64,000 nucleotides of DNA from Methanosarcina sp. ERenArc_MAG2 (GCA_023955635.1 JAMXHR010000014.1:62001-126000); one strand, 5' to 3'. Counted from the stretch's first letter, positions 10,007-20,181 are shown. Notes: generated by a model from the sequence alone, not told the origin. Numbers and translations: made by a program.

Positions 10007-11293
10007 ATGATTATCGGAATTGATGATACTGATTCAAACGAAGGAATGTGCACAACATATCTGGGAGCTTTGCTGCTGGAAGAGCTCCAGGCCTACGGAG
10101 CTGTTGAAACTTTTCCCCTGCTTGTTCGCCTGAACCCTACTATTCCCTACAAAACAAGAGGAAATGCTGCAGTAGCCCTGAAACTTAAGACCGTCTGCCC
10201 GGAAAAAGTAATTGCTCACGTAATATCCAGAGTAGAAGAACTTGCACGCATTGAATGCGAAAAAACAAATCCGGGCGTTGTTTTTATTCTGGAAAATGAT
10301 TACGGGAGCCTCAAGCCTGTCCTCGGAAACTTTCTGGAAGAGGCTGTAAGAAATGTGATCGAAATACAGGAGGCAAAAAGCCTCATCGAGGAATTTGAGA
10401 TTTCCTCAAAGGGCTTCAAAAACGGAAGGGGTCTGATAGGCGCTCTTGCAGCCTGCGGGGCCATGCTGAACCCTGAAGAATGGGATCACACTTTTGAGCA
10501 CCTGGCATATAGACAAAAAGAAAGGTGGGGAACTCCACGCAAAATAGATAAGGAAAGTTTTTTTGAAGCTGACAGGAAAACTTACCCCGAAACCTGGGAT
10601 ACAGTGGACCTTATAAACAGGCTTGTAGTCTGTGTACCCCATTCAGCCGATCCCGTGCTTTTCGGAATCAGGGGAGAAAACCCTGCAATCGTTACTGAAG
10701 CAGCAAGCCTGATCAAATCTGAACCTGTTGAACGTTTTGCCGTATACAGGACAAACCAGGGTACGGATATGCACCTGCTGTCCGCAGCAAACGCCGCTGA
10801 AATCCGGGATATGCATTCTTACAGGCTGGAGGGTATGGTTTCGGCATTTCCGAAAACCATTCATGGAGGGCATGTTATTTTCCCTATAAGGGATAAGGAA
10901 GGAAACGAAATCGACTGCGCAGCCTTCGAACCCACAAAAAACTTCAGAGCACTTGTCAGGAAACTAATGCCTGGGGACAAGGTTGTACTTTCGGGAAGTG
11001 CCAGCTCCGGAACTCTCAACATTGAAAAAATCGAAATTAAAAAGCTTGCACCCCTTCATAAAGAAGAAAACCCAAAATGCCCAAACTGCGAAAAGCACAT
11101 GAAGTCTGCAGGGCAGGGACAGCAGTTTCGCTGTAAAAAATGCGGGACACATGCTCTCTCAAAAGTAAGATGTGAAGTAAAAAGAGACCTTGAAACAGGA
11201 CTTTATGAGGTCCCGCCCTGCGCCAGACGGCACCTCGCAAAACCTTTGGTCAGGGAAAAGCGGTCTGATATCGGCATTCATCCTGCCCGATAA
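10007..11293 (+). CDS. tiaS: tRNA(Ile2) 2-agmatinylcytidine synthetase TiaS
   Basis: 428 residues. TiaS attaches agmatine to C34 of the AUA-reading tRNA(Ile), using ATP, so that archaea can decode AUA. The start at 10007 gives MIIGIDDTDSNEGMCTTYLG, the canonical N-terminus with the GIDDTDS motif; a frame open from 9824 has another ATG at 9938 but no family match there. Later parts: SSKGFKNGRGLIGAL in the kinase-like domain, a ferredoxin-like region, an OB-fold near residues 295-360, and a C-terminal zinc ribbon (CPNC...CKKC at about residues 362-384). Convergent with nadE. Function is well established for archaeal orthologues. Confidence 0.93.
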   Translation: MIIGIDDTDSNEGMCTTYLGALLLEELQAYGAVETFPLLVRLNPTIPYKTRGNAAVALKLKTVCPEKVIAHVISRVEELARIECEKTNPGVVFILENDYGSLKPVLGNFLEEAVRNVIEIQEAKSLIEEFEISSKGFKNGRGLIGALAACGAMLNPEEWDHTFEHLAYRQKERWGTPRKIDKESFFEADRKTYPETWDTVDLINRLVVCVPHSADPVLFGIRGENPAIVTEAASLIKSEPVERFAVYRTNQGTDMHLLSAANAAEIRDMHSYRLEGMVSAFPKTIHGGHVIFPIRDKEGNEIDCAAFEPTKNFRALVRKLMPGDKVVLSGSASSGTLNIEKIEIKKLAPLHKEENPKCPNCEKHMKSAGQGQQFRCKKCGTHALSKVRCEVKRDLETGLYEVPPCARRHLAKPLVREKRSDIGIHPAR

Positions 11294-11350
11294 GAAGCCG
11301 TAAACTTATGGCCTCAAATTTTGGGTTCGGAAGATTTCTTGAATTTTTCG

Positions 11351-11436
11351 TATAATTCTTGAATCTTTTGAATAATTCTTGAATCTTTTGAATAATTCTT
11401 GAATCTTTTGAATAATTCTTGAATCTTTTGAATAAT
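11351..11436. repeat. Tandem repeat, four 20-base units
   Basis: The unit AATAATTCTTGAATCTTTTG is repeated four times with one difference at the first base (11351-11430), followed by a partial unit. It fills the gap between the convergent ends of tiaS and nadE. It may act in transcription termination, or be a slippage-prone microsatellite. Confidence 0.9.
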
Positions 11437-11453
11437 ATCTGACCCTATTGATT

Positions 11454-12224
11454 TTAATTTATTTCCGGCACAGAAGGGGCTTTTCTTTTATGCTCATTGC
11501 TCTCGATGCGCTTTATGACCGAATTCAGCTGCTCTACGGAGACGCCAAGAGTGCTCAGGATGGTTTCAGGATCTTCATTTTTCTCGAGCATTCTGAGCAC
11601 CTTATCCACTTTAACGTAAGAAATCCCAAGTTCGGCTTCATCGGTCTGGCCTGCCCAGAGGCCTGCGGACGGTTTTTTGGTAATAAGAGGGTCCGGAATT
11701 CCTAACCTGCGAGAAAGCTCCCATACCTCGGTCTTGTAAAGCCCGCCTATGGGTTCGAGATCTACGCCTCCGTCTCCATATTTCGTGAAATAGCCAAGCA
11801 GGATCTCGGTTTTATTGCCGGTTCCGATGACCATACGGTTCATCCGGTTTGCATGGAAATAGAGAAGAGACATTCTTACCCTTGCTTTAAGGTTGCCTCT
11901 GCAGAGCTTATCTGCAGACTCACTCTGAGGGACTGCAGCTATGAAAGCTGAAATGATTCCTGAAATATCAATTGTCTGAAACTCGATCCCGAGCCAATTT
12001 GCAAGAGCTTTTGAATCTTTGCTGTCTGCAGCGGGGGTAAGGCCGGGTTCAGGCATGTGGATTCCGAGTACCTTATCTTTTCCGAGGGCTTTTACGGTGA
12101 GTGCTGCGGCAAGAGCTGAGTCTATTCCCCCACTGATGCCTACAACGGCCCCATTTACACCTGCTTTACTGATTTCGTTCCGGATAAAGTCAATAATCCT
12201 GTTCTGCTCGATTTCAAGGTCCAT
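11454..12224 (-). CDS. nadE: NH3-dependent NAD synthetase
   Basis: 256 residues from the ATG at 12224, preceded by AGGAATT about 10 bases upstream; a longer frame from 12335 has no family similarity in its extra 37 residues. NadE amidates deamido-NAD with ammonia and ATP. The PP-loop SGGIDSALAA starts at residue 31. ARVRMSLLYFHAN and GTGNKTEILLGYFTKYGDGGVDLEPI are family signatures, and the KKPSAGLWAGQTDEAELG segment is typical. There is no glutaminase domain, as expected for the ammonia-using archaeal form. It is convergent with tiaS and divergent from cdc48. Confidence 0.95.
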   Translation of the reverse strand: MDLEIEQNRIIDFIRNEISKAGVNGAVVGISGGIDSALAAALTVKALGKDKVLGIHMPEPGLTPAADSKDSKALANWLGIEFQTIDISGIISAFIAAVPQSESADKLCRGNLKARVRMSLLYFHANRMNRMVIGTGNKTEILLGYFTKYGDGGVDLEPIGGLYKTEVWELSRRLGIPDPLITKKPSAGLWAGQTDEAELGISYVKVDKVLRMLEKNEDPETILSTLGVSVEQLNSVIKRIESNEHKRKAPSVPEIN

Positions 12225-12808
12225 GCTGTCAAATTCCTGGATATCTGTGATAATAAATCTAAAAGGCACCAAGGTCTGGGTGACATTGAGGTCTGAATAA
12301 TAAAGTCCGAATAAGATCAGAGTTTGAATTATCAAACAATTTGGATCAGAGTTTGAATAATATCAAACAATTTTATACATGGAAAGTCTAGATATATTTC
12401 CAGATATATTAATCCTCAGAGGAAATAGAATGGAGGGTAAACTTATTTAATAAATGGAGGGTATAGAGGGTAATATCCCGGGAATTATAATATAAATAAC
12501 TGATTATCAAATATACCTCTAACCGACAAAATTATTTTATGGGTAGAGATACAGGCTATAAAAGAAAGAGGTTTTCGGATATGAGTACCGGATAGGAAAT
12601 TCAAGGTGTCGGGTATTCAGCAGCAAAACTCCAGGGATAAAAAAATTCCCTGATCACAGGCATTGAAATAAAAAGAGCATCTAATATAGAAAACATGTAG
12701 TTCTTAATACGCAGTCCGGAAAAATCTGAAAAATCCGGTGTCTGTTTATTTTATGTAATTATTAAATAAAATTAGCAATCAAAAAGACAACTATTTTTGG
12801 GATGATCT
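12225..12808. other. Divergent intergenic region nadE / cdc48
   Basis: About 580 bases, very AT-rich. Near 12317-12374 a segment GATCAGAGTTTGAATNATCAAACAATTT is present twice almost in tandem. AATGGAGGGTA also recurs near 12428 and 12454. No gene was seen. The promoters of nadE and cdc48 must lie here. Confidence 0.5.
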
Positions 12809-15135
12809 ATGGAAGAAATACAGTTAAAGGTTGAAAAGGCATATCCTATTGACCTTGGAAGAGGAATTATCCGACTCGACCCTACAGCCTTACTGAAACT
12901 TCAGCTCTCACCAGGTGATATCGTGGAAATAAGGGGGAAGAAAAAGACCACGGCAAAGGTATGGAGAGCTGACAGGCAGGATTGGGAACAGGGAATCGTG
13001 CGAATTGATAACTTCATCCGGCAAAATGCAGGAGTTTCCATAGGAGAGAAGGTAACCATCAAAAAGGTGGAAGCCCCGGAGGCTAAAAAACTTATTCTGG
13101 CGCTCCCGGAAAGCATGATACAGGGGGGCCTGAACTTCAGTTCGGGGAACACGCAAATGAGATCATAAAACGGCATATCCTCAAAAGGCCGGTTTTCAGG
13201 GGAGACATCATTCCTATAATAAACTCTATGTCTCAGCCAATGACTGAATCCCTGACAACAAGCCAGGTAATCCCCCTGGTTGCCGTTGAGACCGATCCTG
13301 CAAACACAATTGTCCTTATCACGGAAGCAACATCCATCGAACTTCGGAAAAAGCCGGTTCAGGGTTACGAAAAAGCAACCAGGGGTGTAACCACCTATGA
13401 AGACATAGGAGGTCTGGGGCAGGAGATCATGCGTGTCCGGGAAATAATAGAGATGCCCATGAAGCATCCTGAGCTTTTCGGCCACCTTAATATAGAGCCT
13501 CCGAAGGGAGTTATTCTCCACGGTCCTCCAGGGACCGGGAAAACCCTGATTGCAAAAGCCGTAGCCAACGAATCCGGAGCAAGTTTCCATTACATTGCCG
13601 GCCCCGAGATCGTGGGGAAGTTCTATGGAGAAAGCGAGGAAAGGCTCAGAAAGATCTTTGAGGAGGCAACTCAGGATGCACCCTCGGTCATTTTCATTGA
13701 TGAAATCGATTCCATTGCTCCAAAAAGAGAAAACGTGACCGGGGAAGTAGAAAGGCGAGTGGTTGCCCAGCTCCTGACCCTGCTTGACGGGATGGAAGAG
13801 AGAGGGCAGGTTGTGGTTATAGGAGCCACTAACCGCGTGGATGCTATCGATCCTGCACTCAGGAGGCCAGGCCGTTTTGATAGAGAAATCCACATAGGTG
13901 TACCTGATACTAATGACAGGTACGAGATCCTTCAAATCCACACCCGCGGAATGCCCATCGAGAGAGATGAAGAAGTAGGAAATGGAGGAGAAGCCGAAAT
14001 CGAAGCTGATGAGGCTGCTCTGGAGAGGGAAAGGAAAGAAAAGACAAATAAATACTTGATATACCTTGCTGAAAGGACCCAGGGCTTTGTGGGTGCAGAC
14101 CTTCTGGCTCTTGTGCAGGAAGCTGCCATGCGATGCCTCAGGGAAAACCTGACTGATCTTGACCTTGAAAAGGAACCGGTTCCGCCGGAAAGACTGGAAA
14201 AAATCGTTGTAACCAAGAAAAACTTTGAAGATGCCCTGATGGAAGCCGAACCCTCGGCTCTGAGAGAAATTTTCGTGGAAATGCCCACAGTTAACTGGGA
14301 TGATGTGGGAGGGCTGGATGAAGCAAAGCAGTCAATTATTGAGGCTGTAGAATGGCCCATTAAAAGTCCGCAAAAGTTTATTCAGATGGGTATAAAGGCT
14401 CCAAGGGGAATTCTGCTTTATGGCCCGCCGGGGACTGGAAAGACTATGATAGCCCAGGCCGTGGCCAGGGAGTCCAATGCCAACTTTATAAGCGTCAAAG
14501 GGCCTGAGATGTTCTCTAAGTGGCTCGGGGAATCGGAAAAGGCTATCCGTGAAACCTTCAAGAAAGCACGTCAGGTTGCCCCGTGTGTAATTTTCTTTGA
14601 CGAGATAGATTCAGTTGCCTCTATGCAAGGCATGGAATCCACAGACAGCCACACCTCAGAGAGGGTGCTGAACCAGCTCCTGACAGAGATGGACGGGCTT
14701 GAGACCCTTAAAGATGTGGTGGTTATTGCCGCAACCAACCGCCCTAACCTTCTGGACCCTGCAATCCTGCGGCCAGGGCGTTTTGATCGGCTGGTCTATA
14801 TGGGATCTCCTGACCGTAAAGGCAGGCTCAAGATATTTAAGATCCACACAAAGAATACGCCCCTTGCTGAGGATGTAGATCTTGAAGCCCTTGCGGATAC
14901 AACTGAAGGCTATGTAGGTGCTGATATCGAGTCGGTGTGCAGAGAAGCCGTACTGACTGCCCTTCGGGAGAATTTCGATATAGAAAAGATCGAAATGAGA
15001 CACTTTAGAGAAGCTCTGAAGAAGGTAAAGCCCACTATTACGGAAAATATTGCTCAGTTCTATGAAAAAATCGAGGCTCAGTTCAAAGGAGGCCAGAAAA
15101 TCATGGAATCGGGTGCTTATGTTGGGTACAGGTAA
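12809..15135 (+). CDS. CDC48/VCP-type AAA ATPase, frameshifted as sequenced
   Basis: 775 residues after restoring one G in the G6 run at 13123-13128, the usual CDC48 length. The reading upstream of the break is the N-terminal double-psi barrel ([18 protein letters not shown]); after the break the N-domain continues with [17 protein letters not shown], then two AAA modules. Both have Walker A GPPGTGKT, Walker B FIDEIDS or FFDEIDS, and arginine-finger RPGRFDR segments. CDC48 is a hexameric unfoldase/segregase linked to protein turnover. If the break were real, a second start at 13228 would still give an ATPase without the full substrate-binding N-domain. Continuity of conserved sequence across the break points to a base-call error. 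Confidence 0.92.
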
Positions 15136-15284
15136 GAAAATAAAATGAGTAACTCTTTTAAGGAATAATTCTTAAAGGGAAAAAGTTTTAAAGAATATGG
15201 TTTCAAATGACATAAAATATTCAAAGTGAAAAGCCAGCTTTATCCAAACCCGCATAACACACTGAGAACGGAGATACGATAAAA

Positions 15285-15538
15285 ATGTCTAAAGTATTTG
15301 CAAGGAACCTTCTCTTCAATAAACAGGTAATGGCTACCGACGGAACAGAGATAGGAACGCTGAGCAACATTGTAGTCGAGATTAAAGGGGGAAATATCAT
15401 TGACCTGATGGTCACCCCGAATGTCAATTTAGACACTTCCAGGTACAAAAAGTGGACAACTATATCCTCGTTCCCTTCGATTCCGTAAGTGCCGTTAAAG
15501 ACTACATAATAATAGATAAAATGAAAGCAAAGGAGTAA
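15285..15538 (+). CDS. PRC-barrel domain protein, frameshifted as sequenced
   Basis: 84 residues if one base is added to the A5 run at 15447-15451; as written it ends at 15488. MSKVFARNLLFNKQVMATDGTEIG and the NIVVEIKGGNIIDLMV strand pattern are typical of small archaeal PRC-barrel proteins; past the break DNYILVPFDSVSAVKDYIII completes the barrel. These proteins are short beta-barrels found alone or in RimM and photosynthetic reaction centre H subunit; the archaeal stand-alone role is unknown. It lies 150 bases after cdc48, perhaps with its own promoter. Confidence 0.8.
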
Positions 15539-15581
15539 AAAGAAAGGAAAGAAACACCCTTTCCTTTCCCGAATCTTTTTT

Positions 15582-15672
15582 CACTCGAGTTGCGCCACCC
15601 GAGTTGCGCCACCCGAATTCCGCTTCGGGAGCACGGGGTCCGTTTCACTCGCTTCGTTCGCTCAAGCGGACT
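15582..15672. repeat. Dispersed GC-rich intergenic repeat, copy 2 (inverted)
   Basis: Carries CACCCGAGTTGCGC twice, CCGCTTCGGGAGCACGGGG and CTCGCTTCGTTCGCTCAAGC, the reverse complement of the 8757 and 55367 copies. A shorter related piece, CTCGCTTCGCTCGCTCACC, follows near 15740. No gene lies in 15539-15942. Confidence 0.7.
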
Positions 15673-15954
15673 AACTTATGGCTTAGAATCTTGCTCATTT
15701 TTCATAATTGATATTTGGAAACCCATCGTCCTTTTATCTCGCTTCGCTCGCTCACCAGGACTCATTTTTCCAAAGTTATAGCTTTGTCTTTCGAATAGCT
15801 CCTGGGAGTATTCAATTCGTCTTTTTTTAAAAATAAAATCTGAATAAATCGGGTGTAAGTATTTACGTTCGAATGATGTACCCACGACAGTTATAAAGAC
15901 CAAACTGTATAGAATAATATGGAATAGATAAACAAATGAAAGGTGGTCAAGCTG

Positions 15955-16123
15955 ATGCTTAAAAAGAGCAGCAAATACGATACTTATTTTGTTAAAGAAA
16001 ATATGATGGGCCCTCTTGATTGCGGGAGAGGAATAACTTCAATAGTTTTGGCAAAAGAATATGATGTCAATGTTTTTGCAACTGATCTCTGGATTGGTGC
16101 AACAGAGAACTATGAAAGAATTA
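15955..16123 (+). pseudogene. SAM-dependent methyltransferase remnant cut by a MITE
   Basis: The reading MLKKSSKYDTYFVKENMMGP runs straight into LDCGRGITSIVLAKEY, DVNVFATDLWIGATENYERI. This is the N-terminal part of a class I methyltransferase: a glycine-rich SAM loop (CGRG) and the acidic end of strand 2. About 25 residues that normally lie between the MMGP segment and the SAM loop seem to be missing. The frame then enters a MITE at 16124, and nothing like the remaining ~150 residues follows. It is a doubly damaged, dead gene. Confidence 0.75.
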
Positions 16124-16255
16124 AGAGCCTATCCGAAAAGTGTTGTGATCTACTGTATCTTTACAATTGACACTATGTACAACCGGAAAGGATGTCGATA
16201 CTATAAACCTATCGTAACTTCTCAATATGCGTTAATGACTTTTCGGATAGGCTCT
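16124..16255. mobile_element. MITE family 1, copy A
   Basis: 132-base element ended by AGAGCCTATCCGAAAAGT and its complement. It has no coding capacity. It interrupts the methyltransferase remnant before it. Copies B (28861-28993) and C (39747-39881) share the ends, and B matches A internally in the opposite orientation. Flanks suggest a TA- or YTAR-like target but no clear duplication. Confidence 0.88.
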
Positions 16256-16307
16256 AAGTACCTTTGGTTAGAGGAATGAACTTTATTTGAAAGGAATCTG
16301 CCGATTT

Positions 16308-17032
16308 ATGAGAACAGAGAGTATAAACCACTGGGATGTTGTTGCTGAAAATTATAGTTATAATAACCATCAAGGAAAAAATTTTCATGCCCAAATATAT
16401 TTAGCCGCTGTCAATGAATTACTGGGAAGTGTAGACGGGAAACATATTCTTGATGCAGGCTGCGGTGATGGTTTTTTTCGTTAGAACTTGCACTAAAAGG
16501 AGCATTAGTTACAGCTGTAGACAGTTCTGAAGCTATGTTAGGTATAGCAAAATGTAAGCATGTCCATGATAATATTCAATACTATGAAATGGATTTGACC
16601 AGGAAGTCAGCTTTTAAAGATAAATCGTTTGATATTGTTGTGGCGAATATGTTACTAATGGATATTCCTAAAATCGAATTATTTATTTTTGAAGTAGCAC
16701 GGGTATTGAAAAAGCCTGGCAATTTTGTTTTCTCGATAACACACCCATGCTTCTTTTTAAGTAACTGGGAGGGGGATGAAAACAACATAAAAATGTATAA
16801 AAAAATTGGAAATTATCTGAATGACGGAGTAGAAGAATTAAATTTTTGGGGCAAAACATTACACTATCATAGACCTTTATCAAGATATATGGATGCTATT
16901 GAAAAAGCCGGAATGTACGTAAGTTCATTTAGAGAACCAGTTCCTTCAAGAGAATTAATAGAATTACATCCTGAAGAAGAGTATCATAATAGAATTCCAT
17001 CATTTGTAGTAATTATGGCAAAATCAATTTGA
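16308..17032 (+). CDS. Class I SAM-dependent methyltransferase, frameshifted as sequenced
   Basis: About 241 residues when one T is restored in the T7 run at 16472-16478. The N-terminal part has HWDVVAENYS and ILDAGCGDGFF (SAM motif I); after the break come VTAVDSSEAMLGIA (motif II), DIVVANMLLMDIP (motif IV region) and VLKKPGNFVFSITHPCFF (post-motif). This is the Methyltransf_11/25 type; the substrate is unknown. The ATG at 16308 follows AAAGGA by about 12 bases; an in-frame TTG at 16287 is an alternative. It lies in a cluster of accessory genes with the AT-rich composition of that region. The break is probably a base-call error. Confidence 0.8.
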
Positions 17033-17132
17033 GCCAAATGTTCCAGCTGCAGATTACCTTGCCTTTCTGGCCGGATTATTTAAGCATGGATCAGAGATTA
17101 AAAGTAGTATTTTGTGCTTAGGGGCGGTAAGT

Positions 17133-17651
17133 ATGGATGCAAAAATGAAAGGTATTGTAAGAGTTGTGCCATATGATCCTGAGTGGAAAAACGAGTTTTT
17201 GAAAATAAAAGCAATGATTGCTGATTGTGCTGGTGACCTTATAATTGGTGTTGATCACGTTGGAAGCACGGCAATTGAAGGTCTTGCCTCAAAGCCTATT
17301 ATTGATATTGATGTAGTCATTGATTCGTATGACATTTTTCCTGTTGTAAAAGACAGGCTTTCTAAAATTGGGTTTGAACATGAGGGAAATTTGGGTGTTG
17401 AAGGCAGAGAAGCTTTCAAAAGAACTTTTGTAGATGATTTCATGCCATACCATATGTACGTATGTCCGATGAATGGTAACGGCCATCTTGAGCATATTGC
17501 TTTTCGTGATTATTTAAGGAATCATCCGGAAGCTATGAAAGCTTACGGAGAACTAAAAACGAGATTATCTGAACAGTTTAGAACTGATATTACAGCTTAT
17601 GTAAATGCAAAACATGAATTTGTACAAAACATTCTTAAAAAACATAAATGA
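17133..17651 (+). CDS. GrpB family nucleotidyltransferase-fold protein
   Basis: 172 residues. VRVVPYDPEWKNEF at the start, DHVGSTAIEGLASKPIIDIDVVI (the DHVGST-x-x-x-GLxAKPIID signature) and HLEHIAFRDYLRNHPEA define the GrpB/UPF0157 family, whose fold is that of minimal nucleotidyltransferases with Asp pairs (DIDVVI). Function is not established; some members are fused to CoaE. The internal ATG at 17133 fits the family start better than the TTG 21 bases earlier. It follows the methyltransferase by 100 bases in the same direction. Such genes are often horizontally spread. Confidence 0.88.
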   Translation: MDAKMKGIVRVVPYDPEWKNEFLKIKAMIADCAGDLIIGVDHVGSTAIEGLASKPIIDIDVVIDSYDIFPVVKDRLSKIGFEHEGNLGVEGREAFKRTFVDDFMPYHMYVCPMNGNGHLEHIAFRDYLRNHPEAMKAYGELKTRLSEQFRTDITAYVNAKHEFVQNILKKHK

Positions 17652-17740
17652 TTCATAAATGGCAAACTTGCATATTGGTTTGACGTTACAAATTCATTAT
17701 TGATTTGATGTATGTAGATTATTTAAATGCTGGTGGTTTC

Positions 17741-17966
17741 AGACGTGAAAGATTTTCCTGAATTTATGAAGAATAAAAGTAATCATATCAGCAGTACATA
17801 TCAGTAGTAAGGAGCAAAATACTGAGTATATCGATGGTTATTTTTACGAAGGTGTAGACGGCAGTCAGATGACGTTCTGAACCTGTGATTCTGACAGGGT
17901 TTCTAAGAAACATACTTATGAATTTGATGAGTAGTTTGTGTTAGTGGCCAGTATACAGCAATACTA
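17741..17966 (+). pseudogene. Degenerate copy of the cupin gene at 24540
   Basis: From GACGTGAAAGATTTTCCTGA onward this stretch matches the first two thirds of the intact cupin gene at 24540-24908 nearly base for base. It has an inserted segment near 17797, in-frame stops (TGG to TGA in the TCYSDR region, TAG near 17930) and loss of the 3' third. It encodes no protein. It shows a past duplication within this accessory region. Confidence 0.85.
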
Positions 17967-18079
17967 AAAAAGGCTTATTCTTCTTCCGTTCTGATTCTAT
18001 TTAAAAAAGAGAATATAAATGTAAGTGAATTCAACTCATTAAATATATTAAATCAAGTATTTTGTCCGTAACATACTTT

Positions 18080-18220
18080 TTATTTAGGCCTTTTACTTTC
18101 ATCGGGTTCTTCTTCTATGTTTATTTGTTCTGCTGAATCTTCTTTTTGTTCTTCTATTGATTCCATTTTTTTCATCAATTCTTTTTCTTTATTATCATTC
18201 TTTATTTTTCTTGCTGGCAT
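18080..18220 (-). CDS. Small charged hypothetical protein (46 aa)
   Basis: ATG at 18220 has a good ribosome site (GGGGTGA, 4 bases upstream). The 46-residue product is rich in Lys and Glu: MPARKIKNDNKEKELMKKME, then a run of EEQKED and a EEEPDESKRPK tail. No fold is recognised and it is likely disordered or a short coiled coil. It is minus-strand between plus-strand accessory genes. Support is only the ribosome site and the clean frame. Confidence 0.5.
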   Translation of the reverse strand: MPARKIKNDNKEKELMKKMESIEEQKEDSAEQINIEEEPDESKRPK

Positions 18221-18732
18221 TTGTTCACCCCAATAGTTTGATGTAAATAGTTTGATGTCTGCTGAAGTAATAAATATATTGAAATGCCTGCTGATACTGA
18301 ATTATTTTTTGGTTAATACAAACCTGTGTTTATGTTAAATATATAATCAATAGCATTAGACGCCACGATATTTTTGTAATTTACTGCTTTATATTGCCTC
18401 AACTTGCGAACAAGGAATACAAATTCTTTATTGGGATTGAAAATGATTATTTGACAAATTATTGGTTGCCCATTGATACAAGGTTGGCGTTTTCAGGATA
18501 AAATCTCCAATACGACTTTCGATTGCGTTTTGGTGCTTTTGCAACACGATAGCTCTACAAACATCAACTCACGGAAAAAGAATGCGAGTAGATGTTATTT
18601 CGATTAATGTGAAAGGGCAACAATTAAATAGAAATTGACGACCAAAAATCCATGACATTTTCGTTAGGCACGTGTAATATTAACTACTCATATAGTAGTC
18701 TATTTATACATCTTAATTGCACGAGTAGTAAT
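18221..18732. other. Intergenic region without a supportable gene
   Basis: About 510 bases, AT-rich, with TAGTTTGATGT repeated near 18233 and 18247. Fragments of broken reading frames are present but none can be assigned. Confidence 0.4.
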
Positions 18733-19143
18733 ATGATACAATACAAAACTTTCAGACTTTCTAACAGTGTATTGTCAGACCTGAAAGCTTTGCAGAAAAA
18801 TGGTGAATCTATTCCAGATACCATCAGAAGACTGAATAACGATTACTCGGATTGTGTTGAAGAAATTCATTACAGATATTCAAGAGATATAATGAATGAC
18901 GGGTCATTTATTCAGTATATTTCTATCACTGCGTGTGATAACAGTAGATATGGTTTACGATATACTGAATATTTCATGAAGATGGGAGAAGAAATGAACG
19001 ACCTTGTTAGGCTCCCAAAAGACGTTCTCGATGAAATAAGTTGGATGCCACAACACCCAGATGAGATATTCAATACTACTCTGTTCACATTGATATCTAT
19101 TGAGAAGGCTTTAATGGAATGGAATGAAGAAGACAATAAATAA
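18733..19143 (+). CDS. Hypothetical protein with ribbon-helix-helix-like N-terminus
   Basis: 136 residues from the ATG at 18733; the frame is open from 18652 but the extra residues are uninformative and neither start has a strong ribosome site. The N-terminal segment (KTFRLSNSVLSDLKALQ, then GESIPDTIRRLN) follows the pattern of VapB/RHH antitoxins: short basic strand, helix, GES turn, helix ending IRRL. The remaining ~100 residues (including an ISITACDNSRYGLRYTEYF segment) are unknown. No toxin partner is evident on either side. Call rests on pattern only. Confidence 0.5.
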   Translation: MIQYKTFRLSNSVLSDLKALQKNGESIPDTIRRLNNDYSDCVEEIHYRYSRDIMNDGSFIQYISITACDNSRYGLRYTEYFMKMGEEMNDLVRLPKDVLDEISWMPQHPDEIFNTTLFTLISIEKALMEWNEEDNK

Positions 19144-19229
19144 AACTAATATTATTATACTTCTCTTTGCTAAAATTCCTGTAACCGTTTTGTTTACGGA
19201 CTCACAATCCAATCTACTATTCTATTTTC

Positions 19230-19378
19230 GGTTCCGTTGCAAAAAAAATATTTCTGCAATTTGACACTATAATTTTCACCTTTATGTGTCATTTTCTTTC
19301 TAATGAATACGATTAAATTTTCTATTTGTGATGATTTTTAATGATTTTGTGAAAAAGCCAGATTTTTTGCAACGGAAA
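19230..19378. mobile_element. MITE family 2 (IS6-type ends), copy 1
   Basis: 149 bases from GGTTCCGTTGCAAAAA to TTTTTTGCAACGGAAAC. The internal sequence is close to copy 3 at 21598-21747. These ends match the terminal repeats of the IS6-family remnant at 42438-42677, so the element could be moved by an IS6-type transposase. Confidence 0.85.
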
Positions 19379-19518
19379 CAGTTTAGGTACGGTTTTGAAA
19401 AACCAAAATGTGAAAGACCTTACTGCCCAAGGCAATGAGGAAATCAATAGCCAAAAAGGTAAGGTGGAAAGTACTTTTATTTGAGCCTGTTATTCGAAGA
19501 ATTTCATGTTTGTTTAGA

Positions 19519-19778
19519 TTATTTCACCCCTGGAGATTTTAGGGAAATTCGGAATTCCCAATTTAATTTATTTTTATTTACAGGTAAGAAATTACATCTG
19601 ACCATCGCTTCTTTAAACTGCTTATTTGTGATAAAGAAACCATCTGGTGTTTGTTCAAAAAGATTTTTAAGTGCATAACTAGTGTAATTTTTATTTGGTG
19701 TTTTTTGTGGGAGTATATTTAACATTATCCAATTATCCATGGCTTTTTTTCAATGTCGGTTAATTCATATTCACTCAT
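19519..19778 (-). CDS. Small conserved hypothetical protein, frameshifted as sequenced
   Basis: The ATG at 19778 has a good ribosome site (GGAGTGAG). MSEYELTDIEKK breaks at the T7 run at 19744-19750; restoring one base joins it to AMDNWIMLNILPQKTPNKNY, TSYALKNLFEQTPDGFFITN, QFKEAMVRCNF and a PVNKNKLNWEFRIS end: 86 residues. The SYALKNLFE...FFITNKQFKEAM pattern recalls a phage/plasmid protein group of unknown role in which a short helical domain is followed by an N-W-x-F-x-I strand. Placed between two IS6-type MITEs. Confidence 0.65.
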
Positions 19779-19838
19779 TTTACTCACTCCTATCTTTCAT
19801 AATTTGCCAATAAAGTACCACTGAGCTATGCCTTGATT

Positions 19839-20003
19839 GGTTCCGTTGCAAAAAAACATGAGATCGATACTACGAAATAAATAGGAATTTAAGAGTATAT
19901 AATATGCCGGTAAATGCCTTTAAATGGAAAAACTTTGTAGAAAAAATTATTCAGTGTTGCAAATTTGCTGTAAATTCAAAGTTAATTTTTTTGCAACGGA
20001 ACC
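19839..20003. mobile_element. MITE family 2 (IS6-type ends), copy 2
   Basis: 165 bases from GGTTCCGTTGCAAAAAAA to TTTTTTTGCAACGGAACC, almost perfect terminal repeats. The internal sequence differs from copies 1 and 3, so this is a second subtype with the same ends. Confidence 0.85.
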
Positions 20004-20181
20004 GAAAGAGCAGCGTTAACGCAATTCATAACATAACTTCTTGTTGCACTATAATGTTCACAGATAACATCCAGATTTAGACAGCTACTCCGAATAATCT
20101 ATTTATAAAATTGACTTCATCAAGAACACATCGATTTAGAGTATCAACCTGTCCTTTTTTTAAAATTGTAGGTGGCGGATA

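Noticed and set aside
11351..11436. CRISPR array
   Set aside because: The four 20-base units are contiguous with no spacers; no cas gene is nearby.
13123..13128. Programmed -1 frameshift in cdc48 on the G6 run
   Set aside because: The slip would give the right frame, but the same one-base shortage is found in over a dozen unrelated homopolymers including transposases and folD, so a common technical cause is simpler.
12901..13941. 346-residue minus-strand reading frame opposite cdc48
   Set aside because: It lies fully on the complement of a conserved gene, has no ribosome site and shows no family motifs; it is a codon-bias shadow.
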